DNA from: Thalassospiraceae bacterium | Lineage (GTDB): Bacteria; Pseudomonadota; Alphaproteobacteria; Rhodospirillales; Magnetovibrionaceae | Assembly (NCBI GenBank): GCA_030637845.1 | Contig: DAOWFT010000107.1 | Location: 1 to 7,648, forward strand | Length of the DNA: 7,648 nt | Direction of reading: 5' to 3' | Shown here: piece by piece, positions 1 to 5,978 of the stretch | Numbering within the stretch: position 1 is the first letter of the stretch | How the letters are laid out: every line of letters begins with the position of its first letter | Position numbers and translations under genes: made by a program | The notes under the pieces: model-generated | The model's input: the letters and a program-made list of their open reading frames with translations, nothing else | Told to the model about the DNA's origin: nothing | The model's database searches: none

Positions 1-195
1 CAAATGTTGTTGACGGTGCTGCCAAAAATTGCCGCCGGAAAACATATTAACGAACCAGACTTTGATTATTTTTCCGCAACCGAAGCCTCGGTTGAATGCG
101 TGCAAAAATGTGAACTGGAAATTGATGGCGATACCTATGGCGAAGCACCGGCAACATTTACGCATTGCCCCGGCGCTATCCATGTGGTTTGTTGA
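1..195 (+). CDS. C-terminal fragment of a probable diacylglycerol/lipid kinase (YegS/BmrU type)
   Basis: The reading frame is open from the first base and ends at TGA 193-195, so about 64 C-terminal codons of a longer gene are present and the start lies off the left edge. The fragment has the pattern seen at the end of YegS/BmrU-type lipid kinases: a leucine-rich helix, then a G-K-H turn (AAGKHI), a stretch of beta strands, a short 'EIDGD' element where the family usually has a DGE-like motif, and a closing 'PGAIHVV' strand. Such enzymes phosphorylate diacylglycerol or related lipids at the inner membrane. The nucleotide-binding domain is outside the window, so the assignment rests only on this tail. 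It lies 30 bp upstream of the FkbM gene on the same strand and may be co-transcribed with it. The family is inferred, not certain. Confidence 0.55.
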   Translation, partial: QMLLTVLPKIAAGKHINEPDFDYFSATEASVECVQKCELEIDGDTYGEAPATFTHCPGAIHVVC

Positions 196-225
196 ATTTT
201 TAAAGTACAAATACGGAAAACATTT

Positions 226-963
226 ATGAAGCCAAATTATTTTATCTGGAAAATTACATTTTCATGGTGTGCCCATGCGTTCAAGGCAATAACAAAACAA
301 CACCATCTTGAGCTGCGCCCGCAGCTTGAAAAATTTATACCCGCCGATGGTGTTGTGCTTGATGTCGGCGCCCATGCCGGACAGTTTGCGAAACTGTTTT
401 CCAAAATTGCATCAAACGGCATGGTTATTTCGGTGGAACCGGGCAGCTATTCCCGCTCCATACTCAGGCTTGCCCTTTATTTTAATCGCCGGCGCAACGT
501 TGTGGTTGTTCCATCTGCCCTTGGCTCGTCATCCGGGGTTGAGATTTTGCGTTTACCGCAGAAAAGAAAAGGAAGTTACGGCTTTGGCCTTTCGCATATT
601 GCCGGGGTTAAAAATGATTTATCGGAACGCTTTGATGTAGTTTCAGATATTGTTGTGAGTGTGCGACTGGACGACCTCGCAACAAAGATGAATATGGATC
701 GACTTGATTTCATCAAGGCCGATATCGAAGGGTGGGAAATGCGTATGATCGCAGGCGGACTTGAAACCATTAAACGGTTTCGCCCGGTTATATATCTGGA
801 ACTTATTGATAGCTCCCTGCAGCGCGCCGGCGATAGCCTAGCGTCGGCCTGGGAAACCCTGTCGGGGATTGGTTATGCGCCGTATATCATGGATGAAACC
901 ACCATGAAGCTGACCCCGTTACACTCAATCCACGAGGGCGACATTTGGTGGCTGAGCCCCTAG
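226..963 (+). CDS. FkbM-family SAM-dependent methyltransferase
   Basis: A 245-residue protein with the layout of FkbM methyltransferases (Methyltransf_21). SAM-binding motif I is VLDVGAHAGQF at about residues 44-54. An acidic strand end (SVEPG, 69-73) should hold the ribose of SAM. 'VRLDDL' (146-151) and 'DFIKADIEGWE' (161-171) are the family's usual conserved blocks, and 'PVIYLELI' forms a late beta strand. Family members usually O-methylate sugars, lipids or secondary metabolites; the substrate here cannot be read from sequence. There is no signal peptide, so it should be cytoplasmic. The ATG at 226 is preceded by a weak GGAAA at 215-219. The length is normal for a single-domain member. It follows the lipid-kinase-like gene by 30 bp and converges on the minus-strand tRNA. 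It is not part of the conserved aroA-cmk-rpsA neighbourhood, and a role in glycan or lipid modification is only a guess. Confidence 0.85.
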   Translation: MKPNYFIWKITFSWCAHAFKAITKQHHLELRPQLEKFIPADGVVLDVGAHAGQFAKLFSKIASNGMVISVEPGSYSRSILRLALYFNRRRNVVVVPSALGSSSGVEILRLPQKRKGSYGFGLSHIAGVKNDLSERFDVVSDIVVSVRLDDLATKMNMDRLDFIKADIEGWEMRMIAGGLETIKRFRPVIYLELIDSSLQRAGDSLASAWETLSGIGYAPYIMDETTMKLTPLHSIHEGDIWWLSP

Positions 964-990
964 CCCCGAAGCGGCCTTAGCCGCGTGGGG
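964..990 (+). terminator. Possible weak terminator hairpin after the FkbM gene
   Basis: Directly after the TAG stop, CCCC 964-967 can pair with GGGG 987-990 around a small internal loop, and GCGGC 971-975 pairs with GCCGC 980-984 across a CTTA loop. The following bases are AT-rich (cataattaaatt) but lack a real T run, so termination may be weak or Rho-dependent. The position between convergent genes fits a terminator. Confidence 0.35.
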
Positions 991-1025
991 CATAATTAAA
1001 TTAGCGCCTTCCCTCCCTCCGGGGG

Positions 1026-1098
1026 ATTTATTCGGGCTATCCTAAAAAAAATTGCCCAGGGGTTTCCCTGAGCAATTTTGAGGACATCCTCGAATAAA

Positions 1099-1099
<1 letters not shown>
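1026..1099. repeat. 74-bp imperfect palindrome around the tRNA terminator
   Basis: The two outermost 9-mers, ATTTATTCG (1026-1034) and CGAATAAAT (1091-1099), are perfect inverted repeats. Inward, TCCT 1040-1043 matches AGGA 1081-1084 and then the terminator stem itself follows, so almost the whole interval can fold as one long interrupted hairpin. The right arm ends on the last base of the tRNA CCA. Its role is unknown. Confidence 0.6.
1044..1079 (-). terminator. Intrinsic terminator of the tRNA-Ala transcript
   Basis: Read on the minus strand, an 8-bp outer stem (plus-strand 1048-1055 with 1072-1079) and a 5-bp inner stem CAGGG/CCCTG (1057-1061 with 1066-1070), separated by one mismatch, close a 4-base loop. 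The stem runs into a tract of seven T (1044-1050 on the complement). This is a classical Rho-independent terminator, 20 bases downstream of the mature tRNA 3' end. On the plus strand only four T follow, so it might act weakly in that direction too. Confidence 0.85.
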
Positions 1100-1174
<75 letters not shown>

Positions 1175-1234
1175 TTAAAAAGGATATTTTGACGTGCGCC
1201 CGGAACTTAATCGGGCCCATAAAAAATCACAAGG

Positions 1235-1253
1235 AAAAACCACCTTCGGGTGG
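1235..1253 (-). terminator. Intrinsic terminator of the FYDLN-acid gene
   Basis: On the minus strand CCACC-CGAA-GGTGG forms a 5-bp hairpin (1240-1253) followed at once by TTTTT (1235-1239). It starts 21 bases past the TAA stop of the minus-strand FYDLN gene and separates it from the tRNA. The stem is short, so some readthrough into the tRNA is plausible. Confidence 0.75.
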
Positions 1254-1273
1254 ATATCGTTAGCGACCCTTGT

Positions 1274-1618
1274 TTAGTCTTCGTTCTTCACGTGTTCGAG
1301 GACCTCGTCTAAATCGTCGTCGGCATCGCCGGTAATATCCGAGGCATCCTCCATCAGGCCCTCGTCTTCATCGTCATCGTCATCTTCGTCGTCTTCCTCG
1401 GCTGCGGATGCTTTGGTGGCCGCTTCTTCTTCGGCCAGCGCCGCAGCTGCGGCTGCAGCCTCTTCGGCCTTGGCCTTTTGTGACCGTTTCTTTTTGGGTT
1501 TTTCAGCTACGGCCTCGGTGCCACACTTGGGGCACACGGCTGGATTTTTTCCAAGATCGAAGAAGCGAGCCTCACAATTTAAACATATGTGTTTGTCGCC
1601 TAGTTTAGGTTTCCCCAC
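1274..1618 (-). CDS. TIGR02300 (FYDLN-acid) zinc-ribbon protein
   Basis: A 114-residue alphaproteobacterial protein of unknown function. The N-terminal 35 residues form a small zinc ribbon with C12-x2-C15 and C29-x2-C32. Between these pairs lies the family signature, here RFFDLGKNPAVCPKCG instead of the usual FYDLN wording. A basic patch follows (KPKKKRSQKAK, about 40-50), then an Ala/Glu stretch (51-72), an almost pure Asp/Glu run (75-86) and an acidic C-terminus. The start is GTG at 1616-1618, eight bases after the strong Shine-Dalgarno GGGGAGG. The low-complexity acidic tail is typical of the family and suggests a flexible, charged region that may mimic nucleic acid or bind a basic partner; that is inference. 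It is divergent from aroA, a neighbour pairing that is common in Alphaproteobacteria, and is followed by its own terminator and tRNA-Ala. Confidence 0.9.
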   Translation of the reverse strand: MGKPKLGDKHICLNCEARFFDLGKNPAVCPKCGTEAVAEKPKKKRSQKAKAEEAAAAAAALAEEEAATKASAAEEDDEDDDDDEDEGLMEDASDITGDADDDLDEVLEHVKNED

Positions 1619-1685
1619 TGAGTGGTCCTCCCCTTTGGTTTATCTTGCAAGGTGCCGATAAAACGACGTTAACGCCAATTGCCAT
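1605..1685 (-). CDS. Candidate 26-codon leader ORF overlapping the FYDLN start
   Basis: On the minus strand, ATG (1683-1685) lies eight bases after a perfect AGGAGG (1694-1699). It opens a 26-residue frame beginning MAIGVNVVLS and ending GGPLSGET at TAA 1605-1607. The frame overlaps the GTG start of the FYDLN gene by 14 bases in another phase, a geometry that would allow translational coupling. No known domain is visible. The same bases also resemble a -35 box (TTGACA 1699-1704); if transcription starts there, this Shine-Dalgarno would not be in the mRNA. The two readings exclude each other unless another promoter lies further upstream. Confidence 0.25.
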   Translation of the reverse strand: MAIGVNVVLSAPCKINQRGGPLSGET

Positions 1686-1704
1686 GATCCGCGCCTCCTG
1701 TCAA
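1676..1704 (-). promoter_or_regulatory. Possible sigma-70-type promoter for the FYDLN gene
   Basis: A perfect TTGACA lies on the minus strand at 1699-1704. The best -10 positions 16-18 bases on (GCAATT, CAATTG or AATTGG around 1675-1682) match TATAAT poorly, so only the -35 is strong. A start site near 1668 would give a leader of about 50 bases. That leader can form a 6-bp TTTATC/GATAAA stem (1639-1644 with 1657-1662) just before the ribosome binding site. Confidence 0.4.
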
Positions 1705-1789
1705 AAGGAAAAATACCAAAACCGCTACTCGCAGAAATTAATCAATCATGCTAGAGACCAATATGCGTATGCTTCCGGCCTCTCAGGCT

Positions 1790-1819
1790 TTGGAGGAAAA
1801 TCGCCTAAGGTGTTTTATT
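1790..1819 (+). promoter_or_regulatory. Weak candidate promoter for aroA
   Basis: TTGGAG (1790-1795) and TTTATT (1814-1819) are 18 bp apart on + and precede an AT-rich stretch leading to the preferred aroA start at 1847. If used, the transcript would start near 1826 with a leader of about 20 bases, which would fit the lack of a Shine-Dalgarno. The match is modest. Confidence 0.22.
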
Positions 1820-1846
1820 AAATCAAATTTTTGGATTTTTTTGTTT

Positions 1847-3178
1847 ATGGGCAAGCCAGTTTCCACCGCGTCAGGGCCGCTTTCCGGCACAATCAGCGTT
1901 CCCGGAGATAAATCCATATCCCATCGCGCCTTAATGCTGGGTGCGGTGGCGGTGGGTCAGACCCGAATCCACGGCTTGCTCGAGGGCGAGGATGTTTTGG
2001 CCACCGCCACCGCCCTTGGAGCCATGGGGGTCCGGGTAGAAAAAGATGCAAATGCAATCTGGGTGGTTGATGGTGTCGGCCTTGGCGGCCTTGCTCAACC
2101 GGGGCAAGAATTAGACATGGGCAATTCCGGCACCGCGGCCCGGCTTTTAATGGGTCTGGTTGGCGGGCATGAAATAACCGCAACTTTTGTCGGCGATAAA
2201 TCTCTTTCGGGCCGCCCCATGAAGCGCGTGAGCGATCCGCTTACCCAAATGGGCATTAGTTTTGAAAATGAAAAAAATGATTACTGCCTACCCCTAACCA
2301 TACATGGAACGGGCCAGCCAATACCCATTAGCTACACCCTGCCGGTGGCATCGGCTCAGGTAAAATCAGCGGTGATGCTGGCCGGGCTTTCAACGCCCGG
2401 CATTACTACGGTAATAGAGCCCCGGGCGACGCGCGATCATACGGAAAAAATGCTGGTAGCCCTTGGCGCAAACATAAAAATAAACGATATGGAAAATGGC
2501 AGTCGCGAAATATCCCTAACCGGCCAGCCAGAATTAACCGCGATTGAAATTACCGTTCCCGCCGATATTTCATCAGCCGCATTTCCCATTGTTGCCGCAC
2601 TTGTTGTTCCCGGTTCTAAAATCACCTTAAAAAATGTTGGCCTCAACCCTTTGCGCACCGGCCTAATCGACAGCTTGTTGGAAATGGGCGGCAATATAGA
2701 AATAACCAATCAGCATCTGGAGGCGGGCGAAGAGGTCGGCGACATTATGGTTAGCGCCAGCGCGCTCAAGGGAATAAACGTTCCGCCAAGCCGCGCCCCT
2801 TCGATGATTGACGAATACCCGGTTCTGGCCATGGCGGCGGCTATGGCCACCGGCACCACCCGCATGGAGGGGGTCGGGGAATTACGGGTAAAGGAAAGTG
2901 ACCGATTGAGCGCGGTGGAGGCCGGCCTGAAATCATGCGGCGTGGCCGTGCGTTCCGGGGATGACTGGATGGAAATTGACGGCAGCGGCGGTGACGGGGT
3001 TCCCGGCGGGGCCACCATAAAAACCCATCTCGATCACCGCATTGCCATGGCGTTTCTGGTGCTTGGCCTTGTGGGCAAAAAACCCATAGGCGTTGACGAT
3101 GGCTCGCCCATTGATACAAGCTTCCCCGGCTTTACCCGGCTTATGAACGGCCTTGGTGCGAATATGAGCAGAGATTGA
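1847..3178 (+). CDS. aroA: 3-phosphoshikimate 1-carboxyvinyltransferase (EPSP synthase), class II-like
   Basis: AroA joins shikimate-3-phosphate and phosphoenolpyruvate to give EPSP, the sixth step of the shikimate pathway, in the cytoplasm. From ATG 1847 the protein is 443 residues, a normal length. Visible motifs are GDKSISHR (20-27), GNSGTAARL (92-100), SAQVKSA (169-175), RDHTEKM (196-202), IDEYP (321-325, with the catalytic Asp322), LRVKESDR (346-353, Glu350) and HLDHRIAM (394-401). Overall similarity is to the class II enzyme of Agrobacterium CP4, but position 95 is Gly where CP4 has Ala100. The frame is open to ATG 1748, which would add 33 residues (FIKSNFWIFLF just before Met) not expected in the family. 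No start has a good Shine-Dalgarno; GGAGGA at 1792-1797 is too far from 1847. cmk follows 26 bp later, probably in one operon. Confidence 0.96.
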   Translation: MGKPVSTASGPLSGTISVPGDKSISHRALMLGAVAVGQTRIHGLLEGEDVLATATALGAMGVRVEKDANAIWVVDGVGLGGLAQPGQELDMGNSGTAARLLMGLVGGHEITATFVGDKSLSGRPMKRVSDPLTQMGISFENEKNDYCLPLTIHGTGQPIPISYTLPVASAQVKSAVMLAGLSTPGITTVIEPRATRDHTEKMLVALGANIKINDMENGSREISLTGQPELTAIEITVPADISSAAFPIVAALVVPGSKITLKNVGLNPLRTGLIDSLLEMGGNIEITNQHLEAGEEVGDIMVSASALKGINVPPSRAPSMIDEYPVLAMAAAMATGTTRMEGVGELRVKESDRLSAVEAGLKSCGVAVRSGDDWMEIDGSGGDGVPGGATIKTHLDHRIAMAFLVLGLVGKKPIGVDDGSPIDTSFPGFTRLMNGLGANMSRD

Positions 3179-3190
3179 GATAAAAATTAA

Positions 3191-3196
3191 GGGAGA
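3191..3196 (+). promoter_or_regulatory. Shine-Dalgarno that fixes the cmk TTG start
   Basis: GGGAGA lies eight bases before TTG 3205-3207. No ATG in this frame lies between the upstream stop and the Walker A motif, so this site decides the non-ATG start. Confidence 0.8.
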
Positions 3197-3204
3197 AACA
3201 CATT

Positions 3205-3864
3205 TTGCCAATAGTAATCGCAATTGACGGCCCCGCCGCCGCTGGCAAGGGCACCATTGCCGTTAGGCTGGCAGCCGAGCTGGGCTTGGCCAAGCTTGAT
3301 ACCGGACTTTTATACCGCGGTGTGGGCTTTGGCGTGGTCGCAAATGGGGGTGATCCTGAAAATGTGGCCGATGCCTTGGATGTGGCCAAAAACCTTGATC
3401 CGGCCATACTCGATAATCCGGCGCTGCGCTCCGACGAGGCCGCTCAGGCCGCCTCAAAGGTTGCGGTCATACCCGAGGTTCGCTCCCAATTGCTTGATTT
3501 TCAACGACAATTTGCCAAAAATCCACCCTTGCTTGCGGGTGGTGATGCCCCCTCGGGGGCCATTCTTGATGGTCGTGATATTGGCACCACCGTCTGTCCG
3601 GACGCCACCGCCAAACTGTTTGTCACGGCTTCGGTCGAGGTTCGGGCCGAGCGACGGTATAAAGAGTTGCTAGAGCGCGGCCATGAGGCTATATATGCCC
3701 GCGTTCTGGAAGATATGAACGAACGTGATGCCCGCGATAAAGGTCGTGACGCATCACCACTGGCATCGGCAGACGACGCACTTGTGCTCGATACCAGTGA
3801 AATGAGCGTCGATGAGGCATATGCCAAGGCGCTCGAGTTTATCCAATCCAGAATGTCCGCCTAA
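3205..3864 (+). CDS. cmk: (d)CMP kinase (cytidylate kinase)
   Basis: Cmk phosphorylates CMP and dCMP with ATP, feeding CTP/dCTP recycling in the cytoplasm. The 219-residue product starts at TTG and opens with a nucleotide-binding loop: IAIDGPAAAGKGT contains the Walker A motif at residues 9-17. 'LDTGLLYR' (31-38) and 'LDGRDIGTTV' (121-130) are characteristic CMP-site blocks, and 'RDARDKGRDASPL' (174-186) is the arginine-rich lid region. The C-terminal 'ALVLDTSEMSVDEA' is also typical. Length is normal and no key motif is missing. It sits 26 bp after aroA, and rpsA follows after 151 bp. The aroA-cmk-rpsA order is widely conserved in proteobacteria. The TTG start, backed by a strong ribosome binding site, may modestly lower translation compared with an ATG. 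Confidence 0.97.
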   Translation: MPIVIAIDGPAAAGKGTIAVRLAAELGLAKLDTGLLYRGVGFGVVANGGDPENVADALDVAKNLDPAILDNPALRSDEAAQAASKVAVIPEVRSQLLDFQRQFAKNPPLLAGGDAPSGAILDGRDIGTTVCPDATAKLFVTASVEVRAERRYKELLERGHEAIYARVLEDMNERDARDKGRDASPLASADDALVLDTSEMSVDEAYAKALEFIQSRMSA

Positions 3865-3903
3865 AAAAAGAAAAATCTTTTATTTGCGGAAATAATTTAA
3901 GCC

Positions 3904-3941
3904 CCCTTTCGAGCAAGGTTTCGCCAAGCTATTAGAAAGGG
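3904..3941 (+). promoter_or_regulatory. Hairpin I in the cmk-rpsA gap (rpsA leader or weak terminator)
   Basis: CCCTTTC (3904-3910) pairs perfectly with GAAAGGG (3935-3941). Inside, AGC/GCT (3912-3914 with 3928-3930) and GG/CC (3917-3918 with 3924-3925) can stack around a symmetric AA/AA internal loop, closed by TTTCG. It is followed only by ATTTG, so it is a poor intrinsic terminator and more likely a structural leader element or a processing site. Confidence 0.45.
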
Positions 3942-3962
3942 ATTTGTATCAATCGAACAAGA

Positions 3963-3983
3963 CCGCCGGAACCAACCGGGTGG
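3963..3983 (+). promoter_or_regulatory. Hairpin II just upstream of the rpsA ribosome binding site
   Basis: CCGG (3966-3969) pairs with CCGG (3976-3979) across the loop AACCAA. After a bulged G3980 the stem continues with G3965-T3981, C3964-G3982 and C3963-G3983. It ends 18 bases before the AGGA Shine-Dalgarno at 4002-4005. Ribosomal protein S1 controls its own mRNA through leader structures in gammaproteobacteria; a similar role here is inference. Confidence 0.45.
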
Positions 3984-4015
3984 CATGTATCAAAAAAAGT
4001 TAGGACTATATATTT

Positions 4016-5857
4016 ATGGCTACAGAAAATTTTGCGGATCTCTTTGAAGAATCCCTAGCAGTTCAAGCAGGATTTCAGGGCAGTGTCGTTTCCGGCACGG
4101 TCATCCACGTTGACGACGACGCCGTTACCATCGATGTCGGCCTCAAATCCGAAGGACGTGTCCCCCTAAAAGAATTTGGCGCTGGCGATGAAGCCGGGAG
4201 CCTTAGTAACGGCGACAAAATAGACGTTTTTGTTGAACGCTACGAAGACAAGGACGGCCTTGTCCGTCTTTCACGCGAAAAAGCTCGCCGCGAAGAAGCA
4301 TGGACCGCATTGGAAAAAATGTTCAAGGCCGAAGAGCGCGTAAACGGTACAATCTTTGGTCGGGTCAAGGGCGGCTTTATTGTTGACCTTGACGGCGCGG
4401 TTGCGTTCCTCCCCGGTTCTCAGGTTGATATCCGTCCGGTTCGCGACATTGGCCCGCTTATGGGTAACCCACAGCCGTTCCAAATTCTCAAAATGGATCG
4501 TGCGCGCAACAACATTGTTGTATCGCGTCGCGCCATTCTGGAAGAAACCCGCGCCGAAGCACGTTCCGAACTTATCGGTCAGCTTAGCGAAGGCGACGTG
4601 GTTGACGGCGTAGTCAAGAACATCACCGATTACGGTGCGTTTGTTGACCTTGGTGGCGTTGATGGTCTTCTCCACGTAACCGACATTGCATGGAAGCGCA
4701 TCAATCATCCTTCCGAATCATTGCAGGTTGGCGAAACCATCAAGGTAAAGATTATTCGTTTCAACTCTGAAAACCAACGCATCAGCCTTGGCATGAAACA
4801 GCTTCAAGACGATCCATGGAAAGGCGTCGATGCACGCTTCCCGATTAAGTCCAGGGTCAAAGGCCGCGTTACCAACATCACCGATTACGGTGCATTTGTT
4901 GAGCTTGAATCCGGCGTAGAAGGTCTGGTTCACGTTTCTGAAATGAGCTGGACCAAAAAGAACGTTCATCCCGGCAAAATCGTTTCAACTTCACAGGAAG
5001 TCGAAGTAATGGTGCTGGATGTGGATGCCGACAAACGTCGTATTTCGCTTGGCCTTAAACAGTGTGGTGATAACCCGTGGGATTCATTCCTTGGAACCCA
5101 CACAGCCGGTTCTGAAATCGAAGGCGAGATCAAAAACATCACCGAATTTGGTTTGTTTGTTGGTCTGACCGAAGAAATCGACGGCATGGTCCACCTGTCT
5201 GATCTATCCTGGGACAAGTCCGGCGAAGAGGCCATCAAGGACTACAAAAAAGGCGACATGATCAAAGCCAAGGTGCTGGACGTTGACGTGGTCAAGGAAC
5301 GCATTTCTCTTGGCGTTAAACAGCTGACCAAAGATCCGTTTGAAGGCGCTGCCTCTAGCGGCATGAAGAAAGGTACGGTTGTAACGTGTACCGTAACTGC
5401 CATAACCGACGGCGGCATCGAAGTCAGCGTTGGCGAAGGCTTGCACGGATTTATTCGTAAAACCGAATTGTCGCGTGATCGCTCTGAACAACGTCCTGAT
5501 CGTTATGCTGCCGGTGAAAAGGTCGACGCTAAAATTACCAACGTCGATGAAAAAAGCCGCAAGCTGACACTTTCCATCAAGGCGCTTGAAGCACAGGAAG
5601 AAAAGAAGGCAATGGCCGAATACGGCTCTAATTCTGCCGGTGCTTCCTTGGGTGATATTCTTGGCGCTGCCTTGGAAGAAAAAAAGGCCGCAGGCTCTAC
5701 TGATGAACCTGCAGCTGATAAACCTGCGGTAAAGAAAAAAGCCGCTACAAAAAAAGTTGCTACCAAGAAAACCGCAGCTAAGAAAACCGCAGCTAAAAAG
5801 ACTGCAACCAAAAAAACCGCAGCTAAGAAAAAAGCCGCAACCAAAGATAAAGAATAA
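4016..5857 (+). CDS. rpsA: 30S ribosomal protein S1 with a Lys/Ala-repeat C-terminal tail
   Basis: S1 binds mRNA on the small ribosomal subunit and helps translation initiation. The 613-residue protein contains six S1 (OB-fold) domains at about 20-88, 106-172, 192-260, 277-347, 364-435 and 451-523. Domains 3-5 carry the classic 'NITDYGAFV' or 'NITEFGLFV' and 'DGLLHVTDIAW' / 'EGLVHVSEMSW' / 'DGMVHLSDLSW' blocks. A conserved alphaproteobacterial end, 'AEYGSNSAGASLGDILGAAL' (534-553), would normally lie near the C-terminus. Here it is followed by an extra tail: an acidic linker and then a basic repeat of [T/A]-K-K-[T/V/K]-A pentapeptides (about 572-608), ending TKDKE. The ATG at 4016 has AGGA ten bases upstream, and MATENFADLFEESL is a normal S1 N-terminus. 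It lies in its own segment between a structured leader and a strong terminator. Confidence 0.98.
   Translation: MATENFADLFEESLAVQAGFQGSVVSGTVIHVDDDAVTIDVGLKSEGRVPLKEFGAGDEAGSLSNGDKIDVFVERYEDKDGLVRLSREKARREEAWTALEKMFKAEERVNGTIFGRVKGGFIVDLDGAVAFLPGSQVDIRPVRDIGPLMGNPQPFQILKMDRARNNIVVSRRAILEETRAEARSELIGQLSEGDVVDGVVKNITDYGAFVDLGGVDGLLHVTDIAWKRINHPSESLQVGETIKVKIIRFNSENQRISLGMKQLQDDPWKGVDARFPIKSRVKGRVTNITDYGAFVELESGVEGLVHVSEMSWTKKNVHPGKIVSTSQEVEVMVLDVDADKRRISLGLKQCGDNPWDSFLGTHTAGSEIEGEIKNITEFGLFVGLTEEIDGMVHLSDLSWDKSGEEAIKDYKKGDMIKAKVLDVDVVKERISLGVKQLTKDPFEGAASSGMKKGTVVTCTVTAITDGGIEVSVGEGLHGFIRKTELSRDRSEQRPDRYAAGEKVDAKITNVDEKSRKLTLSIKALEAQEEKKAMAEYGSNSAGASLGDILGAALEEKKAAGSTDEPAADKPAVKKKAATKKVATKKTAAKKTAAKKTATKKTAAKKKAATKDKE
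5732..5845 (+). repeat. 15-bp tandem coding repeat (Lys/Ala tail of S1)
   Basis: About six degenerate 15-bp units with the core accgcagctaagaaa run in frame with rpsA codons 573-610, so each copy adds one pentapeptide such as TKKTA or AKKTA. Two adjacent units are almost identical while others differ by synonymous or Thr/Ala changes. This points to growth by slippage or unequal exchange followed by drift. Confidence 0.8.
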
Positions 5858-5886
5858 TTATTCTTTTTAAGTTTGGTTTAAACAAT

Positions 5887-5929
5887 GAAACGCCCTTCAG
5901 GCTTTAGCGTCTGGAGGGCGTTTCTTTTT
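5887..5929 (+). terminator. Strong intrinsic terminator of rpsA
   Basis: A 14-bp stem (5887-5900 with 5911-5924, one G-T wobble pair at 5897-5914) closes a 10-base loop. It carries the GAAACGCCC/GGGCGTTTC core and is followed by TTTTT (5925-5929). It starts 29 bases after the rpsA stop and should separate rpsA from sppA. Confidence 0.95.
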
Positions 5930-5978
5930 GCCTGCAATTGGGCTATGTTTAAGCAGAGCAAATAGGGCAAAATAAATT

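Noticed and set aside
1175..1234. A dedicated tRNA promoter with TATCCT (1181-1186) as -10
   Set aside because: No acceptable -35 lies 16-18 bases upstream (only TTAAGT-like sequence), so I did not list it.
3866..3881. AAAAGA/TCTTTT stem after cmk as a terminator
   Set aside because: The stem has only one G-C pair and would be too weak; the sequence is simply AT-rich.
5503..5844. A 113-codon minus-strand ORF rich in Ala, Val and Phe, resembling membrane helices
   Set aside because: It is the antisense of the Lys/Ala codons of the S1 tail; reading AAG/AAA and GCN backwards gives Phe/Leu/Ala strings.
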